52,098 nucleotides of DNA, from assembly GCF_021474405.1 (NCBI RefSeq), contig NZ_JAKEIO010000045.1, positions 1 to 52,098 on the forward strand, read 5' to 3'. The notes under the pieces are model-generated. The model did not search any database and had not been told where the DNA came from. It worked only from the letters and a program-made list of their open reading frames with translations. Positions 25,020 to 33,887 of the stretch are shown piece by piece. Position numbers and translations under genes: made by a program. Every line of letters begins with the position of its first letter. The first letter of the stretch is position 1. Source of the stretch: [Streptosporangium] indianense. GTDB taxonomy: Bacteria > Actinomycetota > Actinomycetes > Streptomycetales > Streptomycetaceae.

Positions 25020-25607
25020 CTCGGCCTTGCGCAGACCCCCGAAGGCCAGCTGCACCACCGCGTCGGCCACCTCGCGTTCGCTCATGCCGCGGCCGTCCGG
25101 GCGGTACCACTCGACGATCGAGTTGATCATGCCGAAGACCAGCCGGGTCACCAGCCGGACCTCTATGTCGGCGCGCACGTCCCCGTCCGCCGCGGCCGCC
25201 TTGAGCAGGTCGGCGACCCGGTGGTCGAAGTCGCGGCGCCGCTCCAGGGCCCACCGCTCGGTGTCGGTGTTGCCGCGCACCCGCAGCAGCAGGGTCACGT
25301 AGGGCAGTTCGGTGATCAGCACCTCGACCATGCGCCGGACGACGTACTCCAGACGGTCCGAGGCGCGCCCCACGCGCGCGTGCTCCTCGTCGAGGATCCC
25401 GAACAGCCCGTCCAGAGCCCGGTCCACGGCCCGGCGCAACAGCTCCTCCTTGCCGGTCACATGGTGGTAGATCGACGACTTGGAGATGCCGGCCGCCTTG
25501 GAGAGGTGCTCCATGGAAGTGCCGTCGTAGCCGCGCTCGTTGAACACCTGGACGGCGACGGACAGCAGGGTGTCCGGGGTGTAGGTGTCGCGCTTGGCGG
25601 TCGTCAT
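25017..25607 (-). CDS. TetR-family regulator (PaaR-like) of the paa genes
   Basis: 196 residues. N-terminal TetR helix-turn-helix (GTSMEHLSKAAGISKSSIYH, about 29-48). The C-terminal ligand domain carries LITELPYVTLLLRVRGNTDTE, seen in regulators of acyl-CoA/phenylacetate genes. Its ATG at 25607 overlaps the paaH stop (ATGA), so it is cotranscribed with paaH, and it faces the operator in the paaH-paaN spacer. The likely effector is an aryl- or acyl-CoA. The 3' end of the gene has been copied several times downstream. Confidence 0.88.
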   Translation of the reverse strand: MTTAKRDTYTPDTLLSVAVQVFNERGYDGTSMEHLSKAAGISKSSIYHHVTGKEELLRRAVDRALDGLFGILDEEHARVGRASDRLEYVVRRMVEVLITELPYVTLLLRVRGNTDTERWALERRRDFDHRVADLLKAAAADGDVRADIEVRLVTRLVFGMINSIVEWYRPDGRGMSEREVADAVVQLAFGGLRKAE

Positions 25608-27121
25608 GAGGCGGTGCCCTCCCGCTTGTCGGAGGCGTGGGCGTGGCGGTACAGCGCCAGGGAGGGTGCGTAGCGCCCCGAGGGGTCCCTCAGGTGCAGG
25701 TCGTCCAGCAGCGCGTAGGCCCAGGAGCGGCCGAGACGACGGCTCCACTCGAAGGGACCGAGGGGGTAGTTGACACCGAGGCGCATCGCGGTGTCGACGT
25801 CCTCCTCGGTGGCGACGCCCTTGGCGACCGCGTCGTGCGCCAGGTCGATGATCCGCGCCACCGTACGGGCGACGATCATGCCCGGCACGTCGCCGATGAC
25901 ACTGACCTGCTTGCCGAGCGCCTGGAAGAGGCCGATGGCCTCGGACAGGGTCTGCGGGGAGGTGTCCTGGGAGGCGGACAGGGCGATCCGGGTGGCCGCG
26001 CGGTAGTCCAGCGCGAGGTCGAAGTAGACGACGTCGCGGAACTCCACCGAGGTCTGCCCGTCGGCGAGGGCGAGCTGCCCGCCGCTCGGCAGCACCAGGC
26101 GGCTGCCGCTGTCCTCGTCCTCGTCGCGGACCGGGATGCCGGCCTCACGGATCAGCGCGAGCAGCTCGGCGGCCGGCCCCAGGTCGCCCTCGGCGACGAC
26201 GTAGGCGGGCGGCTGCCGCTTCTCGGCGGTGTCCGGTTCGGGGCGCTCGGCGCCGTCACCGTGGTCGTACCAGCCGTGGCCGGTCTTGCGGCCGAGCCGG
26301 CCGGACTCGACCAGGCGCCGCTGGGCGAGGGACGGCGTGAAGCGCACGTCCTGGAAGAAGGACTCCCAGACCGACCGGGTGACCGACTCGTTGACGTCCT
26401 GGCCGATCAGGTCGGTCAGCTCGAACGCGCCCATCCGGAAGCCGCCCGACTCGCGCAGCACGGCGTCGATGGTGGCGGGATCGGCGCCCTGGGACTCGTA
26501 CACCGCGAAGGCCTCGGCGTAGAAGGGCCGGGCGATGCGGTTGACGATGAAGCCGGGAGTGTCCGCGCAGGCGACCGGTGTCTTGCCCCAGGCACGGGCG
26601 GTCTCGTACGCGCGCGTGGCATGGGTGACGTCGGTGGCGAACCCGGAGACGACCTCGACGAGCGGCAGCAGGGGCGCCGGGTTGAAGAAGTGCAGGCCCA
26701 CGAACCGGCCCGGGACGCGCAGGGCGCCGCCGATGGCGGTGACGGACAGCGACGAGGTGTTGGTGGCGAGCAGGCAGTCGTCGGAGACGATGCCCTCCAG
26801 CTCGCCGAACAGTTCCTGCTTGACGTCCAGCCGCTCCAGGACGGCCTCGACGACCAGGGCGCAGTCCGCGAGCTCCGCGAGGGTCCCGGCGGGCAGCAGC
26901 CGGGCGCGGGCGGCGTCCCGCTCGGGGCCGGTGAGCCGCTCCTTCTCGACGAGCCGGTCCAGACGTGCGCCGATCGCGTCGGCCGCCGCCCGGGCCCGTC
27001 CGGGGACGGTGTCGTACAGCCGGACGGGGTGGCCCGCGACCAGCGCGACCTGGGCGATTCCCTGGCCCATGGTGCCGGTGCCGACGACGGCCACGGGGCT
27101 GCTGAGGTCGAGTGCTGTCAT
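25604..27121 (-). CDS. paaH: 3-hydroxyacyl-CoA dehydrogenase, phenylacetate pathway type
   Basis: 505 residues, about the usual length of PaaH (also called PaaC). NAD-binding VAVVGTGTMGQGIAQVAL at the N-terminus, TNTSSLSVTAI and GLHFFNPAPLLPLVEVV with the catalytic His. It has two C-terminal dehydrogenase domains, the second containing the VNYPLGPFEW signature. It oxidises 3-hydroxyadipyl-CoA late in aerobic phenylacetate breakdown. Divergent from paaN with a shared operator. The ring-epoxidase genes paaABCDE are not in this window. Confidence 0.9.
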   Translation of the reverse strand: MTALDLSSPVAVVGTGTMGQGIAQVALVAGHPVRLYDTVPGRARAAADAIGARLDRLVEKERLTGPERDAARARLLPAGTLAELADCALVVEAVLERLDVKQELFGELEGIVSDDCLLATNTSSLSVTAIGGALRVPGRFVGLHFFNPAPLLPLVEVVSGFATDVTHATRAYETARAWGKTPVACADTPGFIVNRIARPFYAEAFAVYESQGADPATIDAVLRESGGFRMGAFELTDLIGQDVNESVTRSVWESFFQDVRFTPSLAQRRLVESGRLGRKTGHGWYDHGDGAERPEPDTAEKRQPPAYVVAEGDLGPAAELLALIREAGIPVRDEDEDSGSRLVLPSGGQLALADGQTSVEFRDVVYFDLALDYRAATRIALSASQDTSPQTLSEAIGLFQALGKQVSVIGDVPGMIVARTVARIIDLAHDAVAKGVATEEDVDTAMRLGVNYPLGPFEWSRRLGRSWAYALLDDLHLRDPSGRYAPSLALYRHAHASDKREGTAS

Positions 27122-27169
27122 GTGCGCGATCCTCCCGCACGGGGTTTTCCACAGATGCGGCGGACCCCC

Positions 27170-27197
27170 TTGAACCGACCGATCGTTCGGTTACTCT
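27170..27197 (+). promoter_or_regulatory. paaN promoter with embedded TetR-type operator
   Basis: TTGAAC (27170-27175) and TACTCT (27192-27197) are spaced 16 bases. The operator ACCGATCGTTCGGT (27178-27191) fills the spacer exactly. The shared 160-base spacer also serves paaH on the other strand. Confidence 0.7.
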
Positions 27198-27281
27198 AGC
27201 CCTGTCCGAGTGTTCCTGCCCAGGTTTCTGCCCAGGTCATGAACTCGACGAAGAGTTCTTGAGACGAGGAGTTGGTCACCC

Positions 27282-28973
27282 ATGACCGCCGCACTCTCGG
27301 CGCACGAGCTGATCGCCCGGCACCGGTCCACCCTCGACCAGGCGCTGGAAGCGATCCGCACGCGCGCCTACTGGTCCCCGCACCCCGAGCACCCCAAGGC
27401 CTACGGGGAGAACGGCAGCCTGGACGCGGCAGCGGGCAAGGCCGCCTTCGACGCCCTGCTCGGCTCCCGCCTCGACCTCGGCCAGCCCGGGACGGACGAC
27501 TGGGTGGGCGGCGAGACGTCCCCGTACGGCGTCGACCTGGGCGTGACGTACCCGCACGCGGACCTCGACGTGCTGCTGCCCGCCATGAAGGCCGGCCAGC
27601 GCGCCTGGCGTGACGCGGGCGCGGAGCAGCGCGCGGTGGTCTGCCTGGAGATCCTCAAGCGCATCAGCGACCGCACCCACGAGTTCGCGCACGCCGTCAT
27701 GCACACCTCCGGCCAGGCCTTCATGATGGCGTTCCAGGCGGGCGGACCCCACGCGCAGGACCGCGGCCTGGAGGCGGTGGCCTACGCCTACGTGGAGCAG
27801 GTGCGCACGCCCGACAACGCCGAGTGGACCAAGCCGCAGGGCAAGCGCGACCCGCTGGCGATGAACAAGCAGTTCACGCCGGTCCCGCGCGGCATCGCCC
27901 TGATGATCGGCTGCAACACCTTCCCGACGTGGAACGGCTACCCGGGCCTGTTCGCCTCCCTCGCCACCGGCAACGCGGTCCTGGTCAAGCCGCACCCGCG
28001 CGCGGTGCTGCCGCTCGCCCTCACCGTGCAGGTCGCGCGCGAGGTGCTCGCCGAGGCCGGCTTCGACCCGAACCTGGTGGCGCTGGCCGCCGAGCGCCCC
28101 GGCGAGGGCATCGCCAAGACGCTCGCGCTGCGCCCCGAGATCCGCATCATCGACTACACGGGCTCGACCGAGTTCGGTGACTGGCTGGAGGCCAACGCCC
28201 GCCAGGCGCAGGTGTACACGGAGAAGGCCGGCGTCAACACCGTCGTCGTCCACTCCACGTCCGACTACAAGGGCATGCTCTCCAACCTGGCCTTCTCGCT
28301 GTCCCTCTACAGCGGCCAGATGTGCACGACCCCGCAGAACCTCCTCGTCCCGCGCGAGGGCATCTCCACGGACCAGGGCCCCAAGTCCTACGACGAGGTC
28401 GTCGCCGATCTCGCCAAGGCGGTGGACGGGCTGCTCGGCGACGACGCCCGGGCGAACGCGCTGCTCGGCGCGATCGTCAACCCGGACGTGAAGGCCCGCC
28501 TGGAGGCCGCCGCGGGGCTGGGCGAAGTCGCCCTGGCCTCCCGCGAGATCACCAACCCGGACTTCCCGGGTGCGGTCGTCCGTACGCCGGTGATCGTCAA
28601 GCTGGACGGGGCCAAGCCGGACGACGAGGCCGCGTACATGAGCGAGTGCTTCGGGCCGGTGTCCTTCGCCGTGGCCGTCGACTCCGCCGAGGACGCGGCG
28701 GAGCTGCTGCGGCGGACCGTCCGTGAGAAGGGCGCGATGACCGTCGGGGCGTACACGACCGACCCGGAGGTCGAGCAGACCGTGCAGGAGGTCTGCCTGG
28801 AGGAGGCGGCGCAGCTGTCGCTGAACCTCACGGGCGGGGTGTACGTGAACCAGACGGCGGCGTTCTCCGACTTCCACGGGTCCGGTGGGAATCCGGCCGC
28901 CAGTGCGGCGCTGTGCGACGGGGCGTTCGTGGCCAACCGGTTCCGGGTGGTCGAGGTGCGCAGGGACGCCTAG
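27282..28973 (+). CDS. paaN: phenylacetic acid degradation protein PaaN (aldehyde dehydrogenase type)
   Basis: 563 residues. Aldehyde dehydrogenase fold with the nucleophile Cys348 in SGQMCTTPQN and the general base Glu314 in YTEKAG; CNTFPTWNGYPGLFASLATGN precedes the cofactor site. It lacks the C-terminal MaoC-like hydratase of the long PaaZ/PaaN proteins, so it is the actinobacterial short form. It should oxidise the ring-opened semialdehyde of the phenylacetate pathway. The ATG at 27282 follows GAGGAG at 10 bases. Confidence 0.9.
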   Translation: MTAALSAHELIARHRSTLDQALEAIRTRAYWSPHPEHPKAYGENGSLDAAAGKAAFDALLGSRLDLGQPGTDDWVGGETSPYGVDLGVTYPHADLDVLLPAMKAGQRAWRDAGAEQRAVVCLEILKRISDRTHEFAHAVMHTSGQAFMMAFQAGGPHAQDRGLEAVAYAYVEQVRTPDNAEWTKPQGKRDPLAMNKQFTPVPRGIALMIGCNTFPTWNGYPGLFASLATGNAVLVKPHPRAVLPLALTVQVAREVLAEAGFDPNLVALAAERPGEGIAKTLALRPEIRIIDYTGSTEFGDWLEANARQAQVYTEKAGVNTVVVHSTSDYKGMLSNLAFSLSLYSGQMCTTPQNLLVPREGISTDQGPKSYDEVVADLAKAVDGLLGDDARANALLGAIVNPDVKARLEAAAGLGEVALASREITNPDFPGAVVRTPVIVKLDGAKPDDEAAYMSECFGPVSFAVAVDSAEDAAELLRRTVREKGAMTVGAYTTDPEVEQTVQEVCLEEAAQLSLNLTGGVYVNQTAAFSDFHGSGGNPAASAALCDGAFVANRFRVVEVRRDA

Positions 28974-29015
28974 GAGCCGGGGGGTGCGGTGAGTGCGCGA
29001 GTGCCGGTTGTTCGT

Positions 29016-29053
29016 GGTGGTTCGCGCAGTTCCCCGCGCCCCTACAGGGGCGC
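29016..29053. terminator. G/C-rich dispersed element and hairpin between convergent paaN and rRNA/tRNA methyltransferase genes
   Basis: GCGCCCCT-AC-AGGGGCGC (29036-29053) is a compact hairpin overlapping the stop of the methyltransferase gene. Just before it, 29016-29040 reads, on the minus strand, GGCGCGGGGAACTGCGCGAA, a phrase I recall from many Streptomyces spacers. Confidence 0.55.
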
Positions 29054-29791
29054 TCCAGAACCCGCGCTCCAGTGGTAAAGCGTCATCGCCACGCTCGTCG
29101 CCAGGTTGTAGCTGCTGACCTGGGGACGCATCGGCAGGGACAGCAGGTGGTCGGCTCGGGCGCGGAGTTCGGGTGACAGGCCCGTGCGCTCCGAGCCGAA
29201 CGCGAGGACGGCGTCGTCCGGGAGCTCGACGCCCCGGATGTCGTCACCCTCCGGGTCGAGCGCGAACACCGGGCCGGCGGGCAGCTCGTCGACCGTCAGG
29301 CGTTCCACCGCCGTCGCGAAGTGCAGCCCCGCCCCGCCGCGTACGACCGTCGCGTGCCAGGGGTCGACCGTGCCCGTCGTCACCACACCGGTCGCCCCGA
29401 AGCCGGCGGCCAGGCGGATCACCGCCCCCGCGTTGCCGAGGTTGCGCGGGTTGTCGAGGACCACGACCGGGGCCGTGCGCGGGGTGTGCGCGAGCCGGGC
29501 GAGGCTCGACTCCCGGGACGGCCGTACCGCGAGGGCAGCCACCGCCGTGGGATGCGGGCGCGGCACGCACGACGCGTACGTCTCGTGCGGCACCTCGCTC
29601 AGCAGCCCGGCCAGCACGTCCCGCACGTCCGGGGCCAGTTCGTCGGCGAGGGCCAGCGCGGCCGCCCGGTCCGCCGTGACCGCCACCGGCACCTCGGCGC
29701 CGAAGCGCAGCGCGTGCTTGAGCGCGTGGAACCCGTCCAGCAGGACGGCGTCACCGGCGAGCCGGTGCCAGGTGGTCACGGGGTCGGTCAT
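29042..29791 (-). CDS. SPOUT-class RNA 2'-O-methyltransferase (TrmH/SpoU family)
   Basis: 249 residues. The three TrmH motifs are clear: VVLDNPRNLGNAGAVIRLA (motif 1, substrate Arg and Asn), LAFGSERTGLSPEL (motif 2, SAM) and LPMRPQVSSYNLATSVAM (motif 3, knot). The N-terminal domain probably binds RNA. It methylates a tRNA or rRNA ribose; the site cannot be predicted. The ATG at 29791 overlaps the HTTM stop, making it the last gene of a three-gene operon. Confidence 0.9.
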   Translation of the reverse strand: MTDPVTTWHRLAGDAVLLDGFHALKHALRFGAEVPVAVTADRAAALALADELAPDVRDVLAGLLSEVPHETYASCVPRPHPTAVAALAVRPSRESSLARLAHTPRTAPVVVLDNPRNLGNAGAVIRLAAGFGATGVVTTGTVDPWHATVVRGGAGLHFATAVERLTVDELPAGPVFALDPEGDDIRGVELPDDAVLAFGSERTGLSPELRARADHLLSLPMRPQVSSYNLATSVAMTLYHWSAGSGAPL

Positions 29792-30999
29792 GCCCCGAAG
29801 CCTACGTGCGTGGCCTCCGGGCTCTCGCTGGTGCGCTGCCCGGGCAGCCGCGCACGCCCGCCCCGGCGCCGCAGCCGCTCCCGCGCGCGTACCGCCCGGC
29901 CGCCCAGCCGGCGCAGGAAGCCCGTCGGCAGGAACACGGCGTCCGCCGCGATCATCGCCAGCGAGAAGAACGGCAGTCCGAGGACCACGGCGATCACGGC
30001 GTGCTCGGTGATCATGACGGCCAGCAGGACGTTCTTCACCCGCCGGTTGAACAGCGTGAACGGGAAGGCGACCTGGACGAGGACCGTCCCGTAGGTCACC
30101 AGCATCACCATCGTGCCGCTGGCGGACAGCAGGTCCGCCAGTCCCGGCCAGGGCGAGAAGTACTCCAGGTGAAGCGGGTAGTACACCGCCGTGCCGTCCT
30201 GCCAGCGCGATCCCTGGACCTTGTACCAGCCGGCCGTCGCGTAGATCAGGCACGCCTCCGCCATGATGACGAGCAGTGCCCCGTTGTGCACGATGTTCGC
30301 CACGACGTCCAGCAGGACCCGCGGCTCACCGGTCCTGGCCCGGCGTCCCACCAGCCACCACAGGCCCAGCACCACCCACACCGTCCACAGCAGGACCGGT
30401 ATCAGCCAGTCACCCTGCATCCGGCCGGCCAGGGTGACCGCGACGAGCACGAACCCGAGCACGCCCCACAGCAGCGGCCCGGTCCGGTCCGTGACCCGCT
30501 CGCCCCGCGCGCGGGCCGCCCGGTCCCGCAGGGCCCGCCGGGCGTCGAGCGACCACACCTGGGCGCAGCGGGTGAACACCAGGTAGATCGACATCAGGTG
30601 CAGCACGTTGTCGCCGCCGTCGCCCATGAAGACACTGCGGTTCTGCAGCGACAGCACCCCGGCCATGAACAGCACCGACATGGTGCGGGTGCGCCAGCCC
30701 AGCATCAGCAGCGCGCTGGAGAGGACCGCGAGCGCGTAGACGATCTCGAACCAGACCCGGCCGTCCGACCACATCAGGACGGTGAAGGAGCCGTTGTCTC
30801 CGATCAGCTGCTGGGCGAGATCCCAGCTCCAGGGGCCGTCGGGACCGTACAGCTCGTGCCGGTGGGGGAGTTCGCGGAGCAGGAACAACAGCCAGGTGGC
30901 GCTGAAGCCGATACGGACCACGGCCGTCTGGTAAGGGCCCAGGGCCGCCTCGGTGACCCGGGCGATACCGCCCGAGACGGCCAGCGAGAAGCGGTTCAC
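29788..30999 (-). CDS. HTTM-domain integral membrane protein (vitamin-K-dependent carboxylase-like membrane domain)
   Basis: 403 residues with about eight hydrophobic helices. The pattern (AALGPYQTAVVRIGFSATWL, FMGDGGDNVLHLMSIYLVF, AGWYKVQGSRWQDGTAVYY) is that of HTTM proteins, related to the membrane part of vitamin-K gamma-glutamyl carboxylase. No carboxylase activity is shown for such bacterial forms. The GTG at 30999 follows GGGAGGGG and overlaps the DUF5819 stop (GTGA). The pairing with DUF5819 suggests that the two form a membrane complex. Confidence 0.85.
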   Translation of the reverse strand: MNRFSLAVSGGIARVTEAALGPYQTAVVRIGFSATWLLFLLRELPHRHELYGPDGPWSWDLAQQLIGDNGSFTVLMWSDGRVWFEIVYALAVLSSALLMLGWRTRTMSVLFMAGVLSLQNRSVFMGDGGDNVLHLMSIYLVFTRCAQVWSLDARRALRDRAARARGERVTDRTGPLLWGVLGFVLVAVTLAGRMQGDWLIPVLLWTVWVVLGLWWLVGRRARTGEPRVLLDVVANIVHNGALLVIMAEACLIYATAGWYKVQGSRWQDGTAVYYPLHLEYFSPWPGLADLLSASGTMVMLVTYGTVLVQVAFPFTLFNRRVKNVLLAVMITEHAVIAVVLGLPFFSLAMIAADAVFLPTGFLRRLGGRAVRARERLRRRGGRARLPGQRTSESPEATHVGFGA

Positions 31000-31829
31000 C
31001 GCACCCCTCCCTCGGCCTCGTCCCGCGCCACCTTCCACCACGGCAGCTCGCGGTAGGACGGTGTCGTGGAGACCTTCTCCCGGCTCCACGGGGGCGGCGG
31101 CACGTTGCTGGTCCGGGAGCGCACCTGCACCCGTTCGATGACCCCGGCACCCCCGGTCGCGGCCCGTACCGCGTCGTCGTCGGTGAGGCGCAGCACCATG
31201 ATCCGGCGCAGATACGCCTCGGAGAGCGCGCCGCGCAGCCCCATCGGACGGTTCTCGCCGTCATGCGTCGCGACGAAGAAGTCCCAGGCCCGGCGCAGCT
31301 CGTTCTGCTGGGTGTGGCTGGGCAGCAGATTGCCGTCGATGGCCCTGCCGTCCTCGGCGGACAGGTCGTACCAGCCGGTGGTCAGCGTCATGCCGTCCGG
31401 CCCGCGCACTCCGGCACGGACCTGGATCGAGATGTTCTGCTGCAACGGGTTCGGCGCGAAGAGTTTCCAGTTCTGTTCGAACTCCGGATAGATCCAGTCG
31501 TCGACGGCCTTGCCGTGCGCCCTGGTGACCGTGTTCGCCGGCGCGACGTGCAGGAACGTCATCCCGAGATGCACACACACGCCGATGGCCACGACCGCGA
31601 GGGCCAGGGCGACACCGACCTGATAGCGCAGGGAGAGCGCGGCGATGCCGGTACGGGGTTCACGGGGCGGGTACGGCAGGCGCTGCCCGTCCGTCCCGAA
31701 CGGCTCGACCGGCCCGGACGGGTCCACTGGTGCCTCGTGCCCAGCGGGCGGGGTCGGGGTGCTCGGCGCGTCCGGGCCGTGCCGGGCGGTCGAGCCCTCG
31801 TCGTACGCGTCCATTCCGCCCCGTTCCAC
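30996..31829 (-). CDS. DUF5819-family single-pass membrane protein
   Basis: 277 residues. A Pro-rich cytoplasmic N-terminus, one membrane helix (about 71-93, VGVALALAVVAIGVCVHLG) and an external domain with FEQNWKLFAPNPLQQN. This WKLFAP-type motif is typical of proteins encoded beside HTTM genes. Function unknown. The GTG at 31829 is the longest start; an ATG at 31814 is equally possible. First gene of the DUF5819-HTTM-trmH operon. Confidence 0.8.
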   Translation of the reverse strand: MERGGMDAYDEGSTARHGPDAPSTPTPPAGHEAPVDPSGPVEPFGTDGQRLPYPPREPRTGIAALSLRYQVGVALALAVVAIGVCVHLGMTFLHVAPANTVTRAHGKAVDDWIYPEFEQNWKLFAPNPLQQNISIQVRAGVRGPDGMTLTTGWYDLSAEDGRAIDGNLLPSHTQQNELRRAWDFFVATHDGENRPMGLRGALSEAYLRRIMVLRLTDDDAVRAATGGAGVIERVQVRSRTSNVPPPPWSREKVSTTPSYRELPWWKVARDEAEGGVR

Positions 31830-32196
31830 GATCCCGGTCCGTCGTTCCGTCCGCCCGGCCGGCCGCGAGGGCGTCGTACCGCCCGCGCGGCACCGCGCGG
31901 CATCGGCACCGGCACGGTACTCAGGACACCCACCCGCGCACAGCCCCTGCCCGCCCCTCCCGCAGTGGCCGTCGCCACACCGGAGGACGACCGTACGGCG
32001 AGTGCGCTGGCCCTGGAGCCGCCGTCCCCCTGGTCCACAGGGGACCCCCGCAGGTTATCCACAGGGCGCCCCGGCCGGTCGCCGACAGGAGTGACACCCT
32101 ACGGCGCCCGCCCGTACACCCATTCCCTTCTTCTAGAACCTGTTCTATCTTGACGCCCCGTCAGCTCAACGGGACCCCGCCGGGAGGACAGGCACC
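31830..32196. other. divergent spacer between the DUF5819 and acyl-CoA dehydrogenase genes
   Basis: 367 bases without a gene. It contains TTATCCACA (32055-32063, a perfect classical DnaA box), G/C palindromes around 31883-31900 and a KstR-like operator (32134-32147) close to the acyl-CoA dehydrogenase start. Confidence 0.6.
32134..32147. promoter_or_regulatory. KstR-like operator upstream of the acyl-CoA dehydrogenase
   Basis: TAGAACCTGTTCTA: perfect 6-bp arms with a 2-base centre, fitting the TNNAACNNGTTNNA consensus of KstR, the TetR repressor of steroid-catabolic genes in actinobacteria. It is 50 bases upstream of the GTG start. Confidence 0.6.
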
Positions 32197-33330
32197 GTGG
32201 ACTTCACCTTCACCGAGGAGCAGCAGGCGGCGGCCGAGGCGGCGAAGGGCGTGTTCGCCGGGGTCGCCCCCGACGCCGTGCCCAGCCCGGCCCTCACCCC
32301 GGGCGCCGTCGCCGAGACCTGCGACCGCGCCCTGTGGGGCAGGCTCGCCGACGCCGACCTGCTGAGCCTGCTGCTCGACACCCGATACGGCGGGGCCGGC
32401 CTGGACGCCATCGCGCTGTGCCTGGTGCTGCGGGAGTCGGCACGGGTACTGGCCAGGGTGCCCCTGCTGGAGAGCAGCGCGGCGGCCGCGACCGTCCAGG
32501 CCTTCGGCGGGGAGGAGGCGAAGGCTGACCTGCTCGCCCGGGCCGGCCGCGGCGAGACCGTGCTGACGGTCGCCGCGCACGGCCGCACGGGCCACGACCC
32601 CGCCGAGCAGTCCGTGACCGCCCGGCAGGACGGCGGCGGCTGGGTGCTGGACGGGGTGCAGACGGCAGTGCCGTGGGCCTACGACGCCGACGTCACGCTC
32701 GTCCCGGCGCACACCGCAACCGGCCGGACCGTACTGGGCCTGGTGCCGCGCAGGCACGAGGGCGTGCTGCCGGCCGAGCAGGTCTCCACCAGCGGCGAGC
32801 GGCTCGGCGAGCTGCGCCTGGAGTCGGCACGGCTCGCGCCCCGGGACGTGATCGACGCCGACGGGGCGTGGGAGTGGCTGCGGGACCTGCTGGCCACCGG
32901 GACGTGCGCGCTGGCGCTCGGGCTCGGGGAGCGCGTGCTGCGGATGACCGGGGAGTACACGGGCAAGCGGGAGCAGTTCGGCTTCCCGATCGCGACCTTC
33001 CAGGCCGTCGCCGTGCAGGCCGCCGACCGCTACATCGACCTGCGCGCGATGGAGGCCACGCTGTGGCAGGCCGCGTGGCGCATCGCCTCGGGGGCCCCGG
33101 GCCCGCTGCCCGCGGCCGGGGACGTGGCCGTCGCCAAGATCTGGGCGGCGGAGGGAGTCCGCCGGGTCGTGCAGACCGCGCAGCACCTGCACGGCGGCTT
33201 CGGCGCCGACGTGGACTACCCCCTGCACCGCTACCACGCCTGGGCCAAGCACCTGGAACTGTCACTCGGCCCGGCCGCGGCACACGAGGAGGCCCTGGGC
33301 GACCTCCTGGCCACCCACCCGCCCGCCTGA
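32197..33330 (+). CDS. acyl-CoA dehydrogenase (FadE, steroid-catabolism-like short form)
   Basis: 377 residues. N-terminal helical domain (FTEEQQAAAEAAKGVFAG), beta domain and C-terminal helical domain with EYTGKREQFGFPIATFQAV, the FAD-binding Arg and substrate region. The C-terminal block QHLHGGFGADVDYPLHRYHA is as in subunits of heterotetrameric (alpha2beta2) acyl-CoA dehydrogenases, where only one subunit carries the catalytic base. A partner subunit is not adjacent. The GTG at 32197 follows GGGAGGA. Together with the KstR-like site this suggests a role in sterol side-chain or similar acyl-CoA breakdown. Confidence 0.85.
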   Translation: MDFTFTEEQQAAAEAAKGVFAGVAPDAVPSPALTPGAVAETCDRALWGRLADADLLSLLLDTRYGGAGLDAIALCLVLRESARVLARVPLLESSAAAATVQAFGGEEAKADLLARAGRGETVLTVAAHGRTGHDPAEQSVTARQDGGGWVLDGVQTAVPWAYDADVTLVPAHTATGRTVLGLVPRRHEGVLPAEQVSTSGERLGELRLESARLAPRDVIDADGAWEWLRDLLATGTCALALGLGERVLRMTGEYTGKREQFGFPIATFQAVAVQAADRYIDLRAMEATLWQAAWRIASGAPGPLPAAGDVAVAKIWAAEGVRRVVQTAQHLHGGFGADVDYPLHRYHAWAKHLELSLGPAAAHEEALGDLLATHPPA

Positions 33331-33411
33331 TCCCGACGGCCGGGTCCGTCGAGGCCCCTGGCCAGAGCCCCCGGTCGGCTGGCGCTGACAAGCACCCCTG
33401 GTCAGGGATCC

Positions 33412-33759
33412 CTAGAGGACGAACCCCTGCTGCCCGTCGTCCGTCACGACGGGACGGCCCGCCGCCTCCCACACCTGCATGCCGCCGTCCACGTTCACGG
33501 CGTCGACGCCCTGCTGGGCCAGGTACATCGTGACCTGGGCGGACCGGCCGCCCGAACGGCAGATCACATGGACGCGGCCGTCCTGCGGGGCGGCCTCGGT
33601 CAGCTCGCCGTACCGGGCGACGAACTCGCTGATCGGGATGTGCAGCGCCCCTGCGGCATGGCCGGCCTTCCACTCGTCGTCCTCCCGGACGTCCAGCAGG
33701 AAGTCACCGTCCTTGAGGTCCGCGACCGCGACCGTGGGCACACCAGCTCCAAAACTCAT
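33412..33759 (-). CDS. single-domain rhodanese-like sulfurtransferase
   Basis: 115 residues, one rhodanese domain (FLLDVREDDEWKAGHAAGAL) with the active-site loop CRSGGRS (Cys67), the persulfide-carrying cysteine. It probably transfers sulfane sulfur in the cytoplasm. The ATG at 33759 opens the domain directly; the frame extends upstream with no homologous sequence. Isolated gene. Confidence 0.88.
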   Translation of the reverse strand: MSFGAGVPTVAVADLKDGDFLLDVREDDEWKAGHAAGALHIPISEFVARYGELTEAAPQDGRVHVICRSGGRSAQVTMYLAQQGVDAVNVDGGMQVWEAAGRPVVTDDGQQGFVL

Positions 33760-33887
33760 GCGCCCGACGCTACCCGACCCGGCCACGACACCGGCCCGGG
33801 CACGGCTCGGCCCTGCCCCCTCGTGCCGACTCCTGCCGACCCGGGACCCGGCCGCGGCCATGGTCCTTCTCCGCTCGGTCCCGAGCC

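Noticed and set aside
31883..31900. Repeated CCGCGCGG palindromes that could be a terminator or operator
   Set aside because: Short G/C palindromes are expected at this base composition and are not placed at a gene end.
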